In this document: in pieces, positions 12,073 through 25,614 of the stretch
Position numbering within the stretch: the stretch's first letter is position 1
How the letters are laid out: the number at the start of each line of letters is the position of its first letter
Assembly: GCA_029962745.1 (NCBI GenBank)
Contig: JAPZVO010000102.1
Span: 28,672 to 92,671 of the forward strand
From: Echinometra lucunter
Taxonomy: Eukaryota > Echinodermata > Echinoidea > Camarodonta > Echinometridae
Direction: 5' to 3'
DNA: 64,000 nucleotides
Position numbers and translations under genes: made by a program
Notes under the pieces: generated by a model
The model's input: only the letters and a program-made list of their open reading frames with translations
What the model was told of the DNA's origin: nothing
Database searches by the model: none

Positions 12073-13838
12073 GTCCACTAGGGCGCGGACAAGACGCGGA
12101 ATGCAAGATTAGTCAGTCTGCATTCATTCGGCAACCTCTCCGCATATTCCTGAAAGATTCCGTTCACTGTCTTCACAATTCCTAAAAACTTCCTAGCGTT
12201 TCCGCACCTTCGGGAGAGAGCAAAATTTCCGCGTCGAAATTTTGGTCGAGACCAAAATTTCGATTCGACTCCTGACACCGTCAGCAACTTGTCCGCATTG
12301 TCGTCCGGAAATCGTCAGGACATCCCGCCTTTCTTTAGCCCTTCCGCAAACGCTCCTGAAAGCCTCTGCGATGCGGATAGCTACGCCAAGGCGAGCAGAA
12401 GCCAAGCGGAATGTTTGAGGAAAGCTCGGAGCCGATTAGGATAGTGCGCGGAGCGGCTGCGGACATTGCGGTCATGACACGGAAGGGTCAAGAGCTTGAT
12501 GTCCAATTAGCATCATTTTCGGAAAATAGGTTAAATAGTTAAAGGCTTATATTGTCATGACTGTAATTTGGTGACGGAATAACACTCATACCATGAAAAT
12601 AGTGTATAGATTTCCTCCCTCGCTTTGTTCGCTTGTATGATATTTAGATACAGGCGTGTCGAGGAAAGAAAACGAATTCCGCCAGCGAGGTGACCGAATC
12701 TACAAGTCAGATTGTCTTATAGTCCCATAATGAGTATATTTTGATGATAAATTATCATTTTTAACCTGAAAGAGTTTACATCTTTTCTAGTTCGATGCGC
12801 TTGTTCGCATCATATTTAGATACAGGATGGTTTCGGACAGCAAACAAAATCGGTGAGTGAATATTTTCAAATTTTAGGCCCTTGTATTTGGATGACGAGT
12901 ATCGTCATAAGAGTGTGTTTTTCGTCTCTCTCTTCACTCGCTCGTAACATTTAGAAACAGGGTAGTATCGGATCAGCGAGGTGCCAAATTAGAGTCATAT
13001 TTGGCAGCTAGGTAACCAAATATATCATGTAGATATCCTATGTCCTATGCCTACGATACCTACAATGTATTTTCATAACAAAATAACCCTTTTCTATGTC
13101 TTTCATAACAAAGCCTTATCTATGCTTGCTCACTTTGCTCGCTCGAAAAATTTTAGAGGGGTGGTTCACAATCAAGAAAGAAGCGGCATCCCCCCCCCCC
13201 CCCCCCCAAAAAAAAAGGAAGCTCGCAGCCTATTAATATTACATTAAGGAAAAACGTTCAGCAATTCCAATATTATTTGAAATAACCTCCTGTGGTTTGT
13301 GGAAGGAGGTTATGGAGTTCAGAATGCAGCTCTACTTTCGGAAAATTTAATCCTTACACCCCCAACAATTAAAAATGTTCTAGCCCTTTCTCTCTGCTCC
13401 TTTGATTAGTCAATCCATGTTTTAACCCTTGAGGAATAATTCGGGCTGCGCCAGTGCATAAGAGAACATCACGAAGTCGGCACCTAATTTTTAATCTGGC
13501 ATTATTTCCTCATTTTGTCCGCGTGTCCTCATGGTTGTCGGCAGGTCTTCCTGATTGTCCTCTTCCTTGATTTTGCCCCTCTTGGTGTGATCGGATCGGA
13601 TTTAGATGAGTCCGCGCTGTCCTGCTACGACCAGCTTTTTTCCGCGGCATTCTGCGCCCTTCCCGATCGACTCCTAGGACACTCCCAAGTATGTCTGCAG
13701 TCAATGAGCGGAGACTCTTAGGAATGTCCTAGGAAACCATGATGGGCTCACTTTGTCCCCGTTTGACGAGGACGGAATGCCGAAATGACATAATTTGCAT
13801 CCGCAACCCTTCCTAGTCTTGTCGGCGCTCTAGTGGAC
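12073..13838. mobile_element. 1.77 kb element with GTCCACTAG terminal inverted repeats
   Basis: gtccactagggcgcggacaagac at the left faces cttgtcggcgctctagtggac at the right: about 23 bp with two mismatches. There is no transposase frame. The right 560 bp recurs at 50437-51574. A C18 run sits at 13190-13207. Confidence 0.55.
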
Positions 13839-15109
13839 GCTCCTGAGCCCTAGGGAGCATGGTCAAACTTCATTTGCATTTTAACACCTGAAAAACTCCC
13901 AAGCACAAAAGCCTATCCTGGGCTGAATAAAATAAGGCATGCATTTCAGTTACCTCTGGCATTAGAGACACAATAGAAAAAGACCTCTTTCACACTAGAA
14001 AATTTAACCTCATTCTCCACCACTAATCACCATTTACCATCATTCACCACCAATGGCACAAAAACCAAGTTTCTTAATTTCTCTCTTTTATCAGTCTAAA
14101 TCTATAATTCTTCTAGGGGATGCACAAGTATTAAATACAATTTCAATTCCACTGCGACAGTAGGGCATGAATGTTTATCTAAAAGTGTGAATATGATCGT
14201 GCATGTTTAACGGTAGTAGCTGACATTTACAAGTGACACCCTATCTGTCCAAAAGTTTTACTTTAGATTGCTTTAAGCCACAGAAAAACACTCGTAAAAG
14301 TTTTAGATCCCAGTACATTCCCGTTTAGGATTGAGAAGGAAATATTCAACACAAATTTTCTTTTATTTTTCTTTGTTTTGTAATGGCGTCTTCCTGACGT
14401 TCATTTTTCGCTTAGTCTTCGGAATATTGTTGCTAATTTGATAACATGTTAGTTTTACATAAATATCTCAAAATATCTCATTTAAAATTGAAATTGGCTT
14501 ATTTCTCTTCAAATTATGAAACAATGTTGTGCAAATATGGGCTACCACCTTTATATGCATGCAGTCTCACTAAAGTTAGGTCCTGTTGTGCGGTCATCAA
14601 TTTCCGCATGAAATACACTACTAACGGCCGCACAGTGGACCAGGATAGCTCCAAAGTGCGCCAAAATTCATATTCACTCAGTTTTTTTTATCTAATATTA
14701 TGGTTAAAGGATGGGTTTAAGGGTAATCAGACACGTAGAATCCAATGAAAACAATTTCAAACACATGTGACGTCATTAAAACACTGATTTCTGATTGGCT
14801 GCCGAAATCAGTGAGAGCTTATGTCTCTATGAGCAATTCGAAGTTCTCCTCAATAAACTTTGCACATTATGTCATTGCTTTTTCCCCTCTACATATCTCA
14901 GTATAATGTACCGAAGGTCTATTATATGTATGAATGTACAAAGTAATTCTTCAGGTATCATGGAGTTAACGAACACAGGATATTGACTGATGAAGTCCGT
15001 GCATTCTTTTAGTCCATTTTTCGTAGGCCTATTGTTCATAACGTTAGAAGAATGCATTATTTCGAAGAGTCTTCGAAATTATTTCCGAAGAATTACCGAG
15101 AAGAGGAAT
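13839..15109. other. No gene recognised
   Basis: AT-rich intron sequence. The 100-codon open frame at 14446-14748 shows no motif or splice support. Confidence 0.45.
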
Positions 15110-15365
15110 ATATGAAGATAGATAGATGGATAGATGGATAGATAGATAGACAGATAGAAAGATATGAATGTGCGTAAATCACAGGAGTAAATAGATTGAT
15201 GAATATGAGACAGATGGACGGATAAACAGAAAGCTATCTATAGATATGTGGATGAATATAGATAGATAAAGGAATACTATACGGATATGGATGGATGGAT
15301 ATATAGAGAAGGATACGTTTAGATAGATAGGTTGATGAAAAGATAAATCGATCGAATCGATCAAT
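15110..15365. repeat. Degenerate (GATA)n repeat
   Basis: gatagatggatagatagatag units with substitutions, about 250 bp. Confidence 0.85.
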
Positions 15366-16560
15366 CATGAGCTCAACACCTTGAACCATGTGTTTTCTTT
15401 TAAATGCTACTGGAATGATAACAGATTAGGAAAAGGGAAAATGAAGGTAAATAATTAAGCAACTAAGAAAGGGTTTCAGTTGTATGAAAACTTGGATGAA
15501 ATAAATATTACAAAAGAATTAATAAGTTTCAGGAGTTCATACCGTGTGCATGGTGTGAATCGTCACCTTTTAGCTGTGAAGTGTAGAATCGAAATCATGT
15601 ACCATACATATATCGCAGGGGAAAGTTTTAGCTTGTAGTTAGTACACCTTAACCTTTGGAAGAGGGGGTTTTCAGCAACTAAATCAAGTCCTATAATAAT
15701 ATTATAAACATTGATTACTTCTTATTGAGTTTATGGGACCTTGCCGTGTAAACAGTACCACTATAGAGAGCGTCTGGCCAACTCGGTTTCATTAGGTTAC
15801 ACTATGGCGCAATTTCTTTTGCATATTGTGCTTGCCCAACGTACAAACAAAACGCGCCAACTATACGGCATCGAGTGTAAAGAGCAGAGTGAATGCGCCC
15901 CCCCCCCCCCCCCATGCGCCGCTGTATAATGACGGAGAATCCTTCAGCAGCCTCGCGGCCCAAAATAACCTGATTTTCCGGGTAATGTGCCAGGGAAAAT
16001 TGGCTCTAACATAAAAAGTGGCAGAAGGTGGCAGCCAAATTTGATATCAACTTAAAGCTGAGACATCAGGGAAAACGCTGGTGATAAAATTACCCAAAAT
16101 GACTTTTGGCGCACTTTTGTTTCGCCCTGGCCCACTGTGGGCCGGTGTGACAACGGATCGTGTTAAGGTGCGTATTATGTTACTGATATACAATCCGCAG
16201 GATTGATGAATCTTCAAGAGGAGAAAGGTATGACTCAATTTTCCATTTTGGAATTAAGTTTGGTGGTGATGTTTTTTCAGGGAACCCCCGACCACTTTAG
16301 AACATCTTTTAATAAAGTGACTTCGTCGTCCATCATGTTCTGAATCCGCGCGGAATATACTCAGTGCTTGAATGCATGCAGTATACATTGCTAACATAAC
16401 ATACTAAGTTAAGCGCTTGCGCCCACGTTAAACATTTTTTTAAAATGCAAATTAATATGCAAAGAATAAAAGATAAATATGTTGTCTTCAACTTTTTCTC
16501 TATTTTCTATTCATTTATTTTATACCAACATTACGCAATATCTTTTTAAAATGCCTTTAA

Positions 16561-17046
16561 AGGCATTGGCTAACTTTGTGAGTAGCTGATTTAAAAAATC
16601 TCAAACTAAGATGAAACATGTTTATGAGTACTTGTATTTGAACTCAAAAACCCTGAAATCAACCATAATTTGGAATGAAAAAGTGTAAGTTAGACGCAAA
16701 CAGCGATTTTATTATCCTTCGTCTCACGAGACAATCACTAAGAGGACTACTTTGCTTGAATTTGAAAATGCCGTTATGTGCCTCCCGCCGCGTGATGCGC
16801 CAATACACACAGTACGGTAAGGTGAGTCATACGCGCATGCGCACTCCTTATGTCTATTCTGTGCAACCGACCCTCGTATATTTTCCAAACATTGGTTCAC
16901 ATTTTTGATATTTAAAAATACTTCCTGTGGATTTTATACTTTGAAACTTTCAGACTGGTATTTTTACACTATAACCCTTATGTTTATCCCATTTTCAAGT
17001 AACAAAACAAGATTTTTTAAAATCATAACAATGTTAGCCAATGCCT
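16561..17046. mobile_element. piggyBac-like MITE with TTAA flanks, copy A
   Basis: TTAA|AGGCATTGGCTAAC at the left and GTTAGCCAATGCCT|TTAA at the right: 14-bp inverted ends with TTAA duplications, the target-site signature of piggyBac-type elements. 486 bp, no transposase. Copy B at 43759-44246 is inverted relative to it, and a decayed copy C lies at about 42530-43105. Confidence 0.75.
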
Positions 17047-17689
17047 TTAATATTAGTATTTGGAAACATCTTTTCTTTTTATTGGGGGGGGGGGGGGTCT
17101 GTTTTTAAAAGTTTGTATCTTTTTCTTTTATCATTGCTAATTATTGGGCTTCACTTTTTGCCATTGTTTCATAAGAAGAAGCACTCTTCCCCTGATTTAT
17201 TCTTATTATCATATGATTATTCATGGTCTGATTTTATGAGACTATCAAATCTGCAGGATCTTATTACGTGAGAATATCAAACGATACTTTCAGAGGGAGC
17301 GATATCCCCCCAAATTATAAAAATTCGGCAGCCCTTTCGCCGAGCAGTATACCCAGTCCGCAGGGTGAATTGTGTACAGTCACACGTTACACGATCTGCC
17401 GCCTAACACGATCTGACGTCACACCGGGCAGTAATTATGACCTGTCAGTAATTTTTGGCTTTATTGCCAATGAAGCCAAAAATATTGACTGAGAATAGTT
17501 CTCCTAGCAGTGACGCAACCATAGACACAACAGATGCATATGACATTAACAAAAAATACGCGCTGTTATTCACACACACTACTTTTCGACTGTCTCCATT
17601 CAAATAAATACATTTTGATAAGCATAATTTGTTAAAATATCCCCTTTGGAATGACATGCCAAAGTGGACGTGGATACACTCAGGATGCG

Positions 17690-17862
17690 GTATATAAAAC
17701 AATATCGACTGCTTATTTCGGGGGTCATCATTGTTAAAACTATAGCTCCTCGGTGATCTTGAGACTGTATTATGCTCCTCGACTTTTTACATGTTCGAGA
17801 TCACCTTGGGCTTTTGTTTCCACCTTGCCCCTCAAAGCAGTCAATATTTGTATTTTAGGGCA
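17690..17862. repeat. Short inverted repeat
   Basis: tataaaacaatatcgactgc near 17692 faces gcagtcaatatttgtatttta near 17838. Possibly a degraded MITE. Confidence 0.35.
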
Positions 17863-18402
17863 CACATGCAGGTTTTCGAAGATCCCAGATTTATCTATCT
17901 GCCAAAATCACAACCTTTTCAGGTCATATTCTGGGCCTTTTCTCGAAAATTGACCCATATAGAAAAAAAAGCCACGCTCAATTATTAATCATTAATAAAT
18001 TGAACAAACATACATTTTTCTCGTGATTTGAGGGCCCGTTTGTCACGCTAGATGCTTACGCGTCAGTCGCCTTTACCACGGAAAACCACACTTTAACGGT
18101 TTTCTTTTTGCTTTTTTTGCTTTATTACCATTATTACTATCATTATTATAGCTATTATTGTACATGAGCTGTTTGTTAGTTCCTTTTAAGACTCTTTCCT
18201 GTCTATTTTCTATATGTAAAGAGGACTGTCTTGACAAGACCATCTGGTATTTTTATGGTACCCTTATTTCCATGAAAATTATATAAATTTGGTTTTAACT
18301 TTGTACATGAAATTGCATTATACTATCAATTCAGATTGTAAAGAAATTATTTGTATAATAAGTTTTTTTTTATTAGAATTGAATAAACATTGAATTGATT
18401 TG

Positions 18403-18433
18403 AATTATTATTATTATTATTTACAATTATTGC

Positions 18434-18478
<45 letters not shown>

Positions 18479-18500
18479 GATTATTATCATTATTATTATT
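18403..18500. repeat. (ATT)n microsatellite
   Basis: Interrupted att/tta repeats. A T tract and G10 run follow at 18523-18566. Confidence 0.9.
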
Positions 18501-18788
18501 GTTTTCATCACCATTAGCTAGTTGTGTTTTTTTTATTTTTTTTATTTTTTTTTTTGGGGGGGGGGGTCGTCGGCGTGTCTACGTACAGCAATATTAGACT
18601 GTCCATTCCTACTATTATTGTTAATATTACCATTTCATAAAATGTTATGTCCGCTGATTAATTAAATCATGATTTCAAAAATATATTTTTTACATTTGTG
18701 ATTTATCATTAGAAACTGAAAACCAAAAAACAGACCTAAATCATTCAATATAACACCACCTTGTCAAGATGAACTTTCAAAAACCCTC

Positions 18789-18978
18789 CTGGGGCCGTTG
18801 CATAAAACTTTGCATAGTAACTTTGCTATTACAGTAGTAACTCTTCATGGAATACTGGATTTTGACTGGCTGTTGAGCATGGCATATTACTGAACAGCCA
18901 ATCAAAATCCAGTATTCCATGAAAAGTTATATTATAGCAAAGTTACTTTTATAGTAAGTTTTATGCAACGGGCCCCAG
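18789..18978. mobile_element. Palindromic MITE, CTGGGGCCCGTTGCATAAAA type
   Basis: ctggggccgttgcataaaactt faces aagttttatgcaacgggccccag, and the inner cattccatgaaa/tgactggctgtt and aacagccaatcaaaatccag segments also pair. The element is almost wholly self-complementary. Confidence 0.85.
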
Positions 18979-19053
18979 GTTTACATATGACGAAGAATTG
19001 TGGCTGTCCGACATGACCCATTTTCGCTCTTTTTCGAAATTTTCCCTTCCCAG

Positions 19054-19359
19054 TCGCATCTGTACCTAAGGAAATCGATCTCATCAGTATTGATGACTCT
19101 GCTAATTACCAAGCAACATGTGATGCCATCGGAAGTAAACCAGAAGAAATTATTACATGGATCCTACATGGCGTTGTACAGTCTGATGGAATAGTGGAAA
19201 CAGATCCAGGGGTTTCGTCTCGTCCTCTATTTGATAAAAGAAGTGTGTTTACATTTCCAGCAACACTAGATAACTATAATGTGACATTAATATGTGAGAT
19301 CGGTGGTCATCAGGTGTCTAGCCTTAACAGACGAGAAACAAGGCGAGTGGATATTCAAG
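19054..19359 (+). CDS. Ig3, whole domain in one exon
   Basis: The acceptor follows a good pyrimidine tract (TTTTCCCTTCCCAG) and the donor is CAAG|GTAAAG. The 102 codons are phase 1-1. Visible Ig marks are YQATC (first Cys), IITWILHG (core Trp) and NYNVTLICEI (second Cys), but the D-x-G-x-Y-x-C motif is absent. It therefore resembles C2-type domains such as the CD80-like or nectin-type second domain more than an I-set domain. Placement between Ig2 and Ig4 with matching phase supports it. Confidence 0.8.
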
Positions 19360-20129
19360 GTAAAGTACAACACTGTAACTTTGCGTAGATACTGCACAAG
19401 CTAGTTGTACACCATCTAAAAGCTACTGTACAGTTTTGGTAGCGAAAATGAAATTGGAAAGAAATTTCGTAAATGTATTCTCCTGTTGTTCTCCTTTTAT
19501 CAACAGATGCATAAGAGATCGTTTGGTATTCTATGATTTCCAGTGAATTTTAGTGTAAAAATCTGTAGGTAACGCTAGATTACTACCATACGGTGGGACC
19601 TGCCCCCCCCCCCCCCCCCTCCCCTACAGCTTCCCGCACAACAATCTTGGGATTCGAATGAAAATAGCATGTGTGTCACTGTATGTAGAATCCTCAATTG
19701 TTTTACACGACAATGTGTGTACAGCGCACAGTGTATGCTGATGCTGTTAGGAATTTACGTGCCTAACCCAGTACATAAATAATTTTTTACCTCTTTATTT
19801 GTTTAATATTAAAGTTTACTAGAGGCAAAGTTTTCACAGAATCTTAGTATTTCTAGTATACACATCTCACAAAAAGTATCTACCCACTTTGCCTTTTGAT
19901 CACATCTCAAATATGGTGTGTTGTATCGGACAACTTTTAACAAAATTTGAATGAAATTTCATTCCAAACACTTTGAGACTTCATTTGTTGAAATCGAATA
20001 AATGCTGTGAGCACAATGATGATTCATATGCAAATACCCCCAAAATAAAAGTTGCAGCGATCCCTGTATGGGAGTCTCTATTCACAGAATGGATTCTGTC
20101 TGTCAACTTCATCTCTTTGTTTTCGGAGG
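19360..20129. other. Intron sequence, nothing recognised
   Basis: Contains a C-rich run near 19604-19623 and no coding signal. Confidence 0.4.
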
Positions 20130-21829
20130 GCAACAAAACATTTTTTTTAACCTTATTAGGTGGTCTGTCAACTTTGACAGATCACCTCTGATTTTCGTCA
20201 GATTTTTCTTTCTTACTTGATTTATTTTTATACTTCCGATTTTTTTTTGTGCACACGATAACTCCAAATCGCCTGGTTAAGTTTTTGTCAATTTTTTGTC
20301 AGTTATCAGGCCTATTGAGAACAAGTTCCGGCAAGGTTTTCAGCGTCATCAAATTATCGTGACGTCATCTAGGCGCCATTTTGTGAAAATCATAGTAGGG
20401 TATATCTTCAAAATGGATGGTCATTTCTCATTCATATTTGGCATGATTAGAGTTAATTTTAACCCATAGAGGTACAGTGTCACCTTTAGGAGACGCTTTT
20501 GCAGTATCTGTTGGTTCCAGAATGTTGGGCAGTACATATCATACATGAGCAGAAAGAGAAAAATGCATTAAAAAAATTTGAGCCCATTCCCATCGCTGCA
20601 TGATGTGGCATTCTCGAATTAGAGCAGTTTAAGTGTAACTAATCATTAAACTCTTTAAATTGGCAACGCAGTGAATGAAATATAATCACTATTTCTGTGT
20701 TCAAATTGGCAATTTCTGATTCAATTTTACAATTATATTTCATTTTTGTTTATGTTATATCCATATTTATTTTTTTCAAGCTAAAATGATGTGAACGTGG
20801 AAAAAAAAATTGTATTGCCAATTTGAGGATTGAAGATGATTAATTTAGACCTCAAGAAAGCTCTGTACTGCTTTGAGTTAATCCAGTGAATTTCAGATAC
20901 CCAGACGCGCGTCAGTGTGCGCGAAAAAATTAAAAATACTCAGAATCGCTTCAAATTCATTTTGCATACGTTTAAGGCCATTTTAGGCATTTCAAAATTT
21001 TGCGCACGCCCGCGTCCGCGCGCATAAGTCCTAAATAACGTAAAAACGCCGTATTTTCACTTGATTTGCATTTCTGACACTATTCTTAACAATTTCCATC
21101 CATTTAGAATCGATTTCAACTAACCATAAGGTCGCACGCGCGCAGCTAAGTTCAAAATCTTAGAGCGCGTCTATTGGGCAAATAATGTAAAAACACGCAG
21201 AAACATGTCACTTTAAAATCCCCATAGCTTCTCAAAATGCATGGAGACCCCCAATATTTTTTGTACATATTATGAAAGTTTATGATTTGTAGATGTGAAT
21301 CTATGACAAAAAATTACTTTTTCGATGTTCTGACATCATTCTATTATGATGTGAACTCAAAATTTTGATTTTTAATTTTTGATGTTTTATTTTTTGCCTT
21401 GAACCAAGACTATCTCGCTTACTATGGGTTAATGATCACTGGGATTGCGACATGTTGTAGCGGAGACAATTTTCTACAAATCTAGTTTTCATTATTGCTC
21501 ATTTCGATGACGTCATATGGTCTAAACTTACGATAAGTGGTACCATGTCAATTTTTCTCATTTTACGTGTATTTTCTATGGGACATGACTTTACGTAATT
21601 CTTGATTATACATTCTCATCTTCTTTGATCAACAACTCCGTTATTTCTGCTTGATTTTCGTCCAACTTCAAGTATGTCGTAGCTGAGAAAATTGTCTATA
21701 TTGTACGTCCATATGTTTTTTTAAACAGATGTCAGAAACATGTCGAAATTTTAACTGGAAAATTTGATATAAGAATTTCGCTTTCCATCTACGTGTTATC
21801 TCTATGAGCTGTTTTCAGGTATACCTTTA
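20130..21829. repeat. Non-coding AT-rich sequence, probably an old dispersed repeat
   Basis: ggtggtctgtcaactttgacagatcacct at 20159-20187 is a hairpin. attggcaa/ttgccaat segments around 20660-20822 resemble those at 61310-61470. No open frame with motifs was found. Confidence 0.4.
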
Positions 21830-21885
21830 AAGCACTTGCCTCACATGCTCAAGATCCCTGGTTCGAGTCCCGGAGGGGGCGGGGG
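21830..21885 (+). repeat. tRNA-like segment (SINE head or tRNA pseudogene)
   Basis: gcacttgcctcacatgctcaagatccctggttcgagtcccgg has a consensus B box (GGTTCGAGTCC) at the right spacing from an anticodon-like loop, but the stems are imperfect. A G-rich run follows. A working tRNA is unlikely. Confidence 0.5.
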
Positions 21886-22028
21886 GGGGGGCAACTTTGT
21901 TCCTTTTGCTTCTTTTTTACATTTTATATTACTATCATCTTTACGTATTCATATACAGCCACAGACCATGAAATAAACTGCCTGATTTTGGCCTGTTATG
22001 ACTATTGCAATGCAGTGCACAGTAGTTA

Positions 22029-22418
22029 ATGTGCAACTCTACAGAAAATTTGATTCGTGGAGGTAAAATAAAGCTTTTTGGTCACCTTTTCATTATGCTG
22101 CGATATCAGATCATTCAACTTCTAGACGTGTGTCTCCTATCGAGAAGTAAAAATTTTATCAATCGTTTTTACCAACAACTTTATCACTATCCATGTCGAA
22201 ACCTAAAAGATACCGACAGACCACCTAATTCGTCATGTGACGAATTTAAATATCTCGTTTTCAAATTACTCTTGCTGTTCTACAGAATACTCACTAATCA
22301 AGCTCCAAATCATTTAGATACTCGTTTAAATTTATATTCACCCACTAGGCATTGGGGACAGCCAGTGATCCTCTCCGTCTCGCACATACAGTTGAATGAA
22401 AACACATCTTTTTTGTAG
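22029..22418 (+). pseudogene. LINE reverse transcriptase C-terminal fragment
   Basis: Within the open frame, FKLLLLFYRILTNQAPNHL followed by LNLYSPTRHWGQ is typical of the thumb region of CR1/L2-type ORF2 proteins. The upstream half of the frame looks degraded. No intact element. Confidence 0.65.
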
Positions 22419-22594
22419 TTTGAGGTTTTTAAGATTATGTACTGTGTTTTTGTTTTTTGTCTTTTTTTGTGTGTGTGTTGTTGTTGTTTTTTTTTTTTTT
22501 GGGGGGGGGGAGTTGTTGTTTTTTTGTTTTTTTTGGTAATCATATGCCATGCTATGCACGTAGGCCTATGAGTTTAATTTTTATTTAGGCCTAT

Positions 22595-22709
22595 TGAAAG
22601 CGCTCTAGACCTTATGGGAAAAGCGCGGTATAAGTAAAATGACAATAATGATAATGATGATAATAGAATAATGATGATGATGATGACAATAACAATAATA
22701 ATAATAATG

Positions 22710-22750
<41 letters not shown>

Positions 22751-22752
22751 TT
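22595..22752 (+). repeat. LINE/SINE 3' tail and (AAT)n
   Basis: gaaagcgctctagacc and aaaagcgcggtataagtaaaatgac resemble the GCGCTATATAAAT tails of CR1/L2 elements, followed by about 130 bp of aat/atg repeats. Confidence 0.6.
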
Positions 22753-23113
22753 ACAAGCTGTATTCATTATTATCATTACCATTATTCCGCTTTATTAATC
22801 AATTAATTTAGATGTTTATGAAATAATGTTTTCATATCATTGTGACTGTTGCATGGTATTGTCGCTCAAGATGTCTTTTATGAATAATTTTTTATGCGTA
22901 ATTTGGTGCTGCATTGAGTTACTGTGTGTCCCGTTTTGCGCATTTAAGGTCTATTATTACTAATATCATGAATACGGGAAGAAAGGTTGAAGGATGAGTC
23001 AGTGGACTCAATTCAATGCGCTTTTAAGAATACCTCCAAATGATTTCTGTTCTTTTTAAACCTCTTGAACAAGGCAATGTCAAATTATTTCATTTAACTC
23101 TTTATATCCGTAG

Positions 23114-23250
23114 CCTTTTTCCGGATCACACCTAAAAATGGCTATGACATCGAAATAGGTGGCGTTCACATGTTCTCTTGCTCCCCCGTAGATGAAACGT
23201 GGAGTGTGTCCTGGGAGAAAGATGACCAACCTCTGGAAGACGCTTTGATT
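23114..23250 (+). CDS. Ig4, first half (exon)
   Basis: The acceptor is TTTATATCCGTAG and the donor ATT|GTAGGT. In phase 1 the codons read FFRITPKNGYDIEIGGVHMFSC (first Cys; positions 23116-23181) and then VSWEKDDQPLEDALI with the core Trp, leaving in phase 0. The next exon enters in phase 0, so the frame is preserved. Downstream intron sequence has no Ig-like continuation, as expected for a split domain. Confidence 0.75.
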
Positions 23251-24221
23251 GTAGGTTTATTGTCTTTCTTCATAGAATAAAACTGCATGCATTGACTTTG
23301 AAAAGCATCTAACACAAGAGCTAACACCCACATACGCAGCATCAGCGGATCCGAGGTTTGGATCCCAAGGCGGCTGACGATTCTTGCCCTTAACGGTTTT
23401 GTGATGGTATGTAGAGTATCCATCTGAAACGGTCCATTATGTAATACATAAACGCTTTCCATTTTCTGTACAAAATTTCGTAGCAAAAGTTAGTGTTGTT
23501 TTTTATACCATTTTTAAAACATTACTTTGATGTATATCATTATATTTCAAAGTTTTAAAAAAATGGTCGTTGGGTTATCTCGCCCGTAAAACTTTATGAA
23601 ACAATTTTTATATGTGGGCAAGAGTCATCAATCACCTGGGAAAAAATACCGGGATAAAACTATATAGCTACCCTGCCATACCTGCGGGACATAGAAGAGA
23701 TTAGTGGAGAAGGCGGAGGGGCTTCCTTTTGAAAATCATTGCATTCAGAATGACGCCACTAACGAATCTTACCTAATGCTACCTACCTTGGAAGACGCTG
23801 CACTGCGGCGATCAACACTTTTATTTATTTTTCTGTTCTCATCTTTTAGTGCTGTTTTTTTTTTTTTCCTGATTTCGCATCTTTTCTGTCATGTTTTCGT
23901 TACCTTCAACGTGTCACCATGCCTTCTACATAATGTTACTTCTTTACTGATCCGGACCTTATTATCAGTCCTGCTTATTTCGCGGTATTCTTTGACTATT
24001 CACTATCACATCAACGCCCAATATGCTCAAGAAGCTATTTCTACGCGCGTGCCGGACTGTTGAGTTACCGGACCGCCCAGGCTAAGCGTAGCTAACTACG
24101 GGGATACGCCAATTTCAATTCTACCGCAGAAAAGAAGCAAAAAAAAAAAAAAAAAAAAAAAAGGAGAAAGTCGACAGGGAGTGAGGAAGAAAGGATTTTC
24201 CTGGACCTTTGCCTTCTATCG

Positions 24222-24780
24222 TGCTTGGTAATGTTAGATCCCTTCCCAACAAAATAGACGAACTCCGTGCTAATGTACGTTTTGTGTTTCACGGAAACAT
24301 GGCTACAAGGAGAATATCCCGGACAAGCTCCATAGACATCGGAGACAACGAGATTATTAGAGGAGATTGAACTTTAGAATCAGGTACATCCTGATGTTTT
24401 GTATTTTTGTTAATCATAACTGGTAAAATAGCTGGACTGTGCGGGAGAAATTTCATATACCGACTACGAAATATTTGTTTGGCTTTTTACGCCTCTTTAC
24501 TTGCCGAGGGAGATTAACTGGATTTTTGTATTCAGTAGTTAGGCTAACACACGTTCATATCAACATCGCCAGTAAATTCATCGCCTCAAAGCTCGCCGAA
24601 CTTGAGTCAGTATCACCCGATTCGGCTAAGAGTATCTTAGAAGACTTTCATCAGTGTAAATTGGATGAGACGCTACCGACATATAATCACTTTGTTCGAC
24701 AGACTACTGTTGCATGCAATGATGCCACACTCAGTTTATGTTACTGCAACATTCCGAACGTATTCATGTCGAAGTCTTGA
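24222..24780 (+). pseudogene. LINE endonuclease-domain relic
   Basis: GNVRSLPNKIDELRANVRF begins at about 24229. One frame over, FTETWLQGEYPGQAP follows: the start of an apurinic endonuclease domain broken by a frameshift and a stop. After a deletion, LEDFHQCKLDETLPTYNHFVRQTT and NDATLSLCYCNIPNVF match the late part of the same domain. The reverse transcriptase is absent. An A23-type run lies just upstream at 24138-24161. Confidence 0.7.
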
Positions 24781-25466
24781 TATCTGCATATATTATCATT
24801 TTATTCCAGATGCTGGGAGGTGGTTTTTGGTATTATTTTTTAATCACCCGATACGTAGTTGACATAAAACTTTAAATATTGTCATATGTTAATTTACCAC
24901 TTTCTAGTCATACATTATTTGCCATATTTGTGATTTTCTTTGAATGGACATTTGAAGGATATTTGCCATGTAATTAGTCTTGTTTGGGTTTCTTAATCGT
25001 GCAGTAAACATATTATTTACCTGTATTTATCTCTCAGCTAGCTCTTGTCCTTTTCTCTCCCCCCCCCCCCCAGTCTCTGTAACTTTCTAACTTCATCTAC
25101 CCCTCTATTTTTTTTTCTTTCCATCTTGTATGCGGATAATAATGATATTGGATATATTTATTCCGCACGTATCCACTAACAAAGTGCTAAAAGCGTTCCA
25201 AATATTACCCCGGCTCCGCTAGGCTATAATAATGACATCAGTCTATATAATAATCTACTTTCAACGAATAAAAGTGTATGTTTTATAATATGGGCATACT
25301 TAAAAGCTAGTAAACCATCATCAATTACCCAATCAAAACAATAAAGCTTATCTGGGCAAGGGAAGACAGTGCTAAAGTCTAGTTTGCTTTTATTACCTCG
25401 AAAGTAATTCTGGGCAAGCTGATGTAGCTTGATGATATTTCCCTTATCTTTTCAATGTTTAATCAG

Positions 25467-25614
25467 GTTCGAGGAAATCTAATATTGAGAGATATTCAGA
25501 AGGAGGATGAAGGAAAGTACACATGTGTTGTACGAAATCCTATCGATCCAACGGAGGCGAGAGCAGATGCCTGGCTTCATTTAAGTGTTCCTCCTCAGAT
25601 CGATATCTCTGATG
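25467..25614 (+). CDS. Ig4, second half plus linker (exon)
   Basis: The acceptor is TGTTTAATCAG and the donor GATG|GTACGC. Phase 0 in, phase 1 out, 49 codons. NLILRDIQKEDEGKYTCVV is a classic I-set E-F loop and second cysteine. The tail LHLSVPPQIDISD forms the G strand and a short linker. The next exon in phase is the protease exon at 37990, 12.4 kb away. No other Ig-like exon was seen in the intron, but a small one could be missed. Confidence 0.85.

Noticed and set aside
21830..21885. Possible functional tRNA
   Set aside because: The B box is good but the T and anticodon stems have mismatches and the acceptor stem is missing; treated as a SINE head or pseudogene.
24439..24780. A possible host gene frame of 113 codons
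   Set aside because: Its second half matches the late endonuclease domain of a non-LTR element, so it is a transposon relic.
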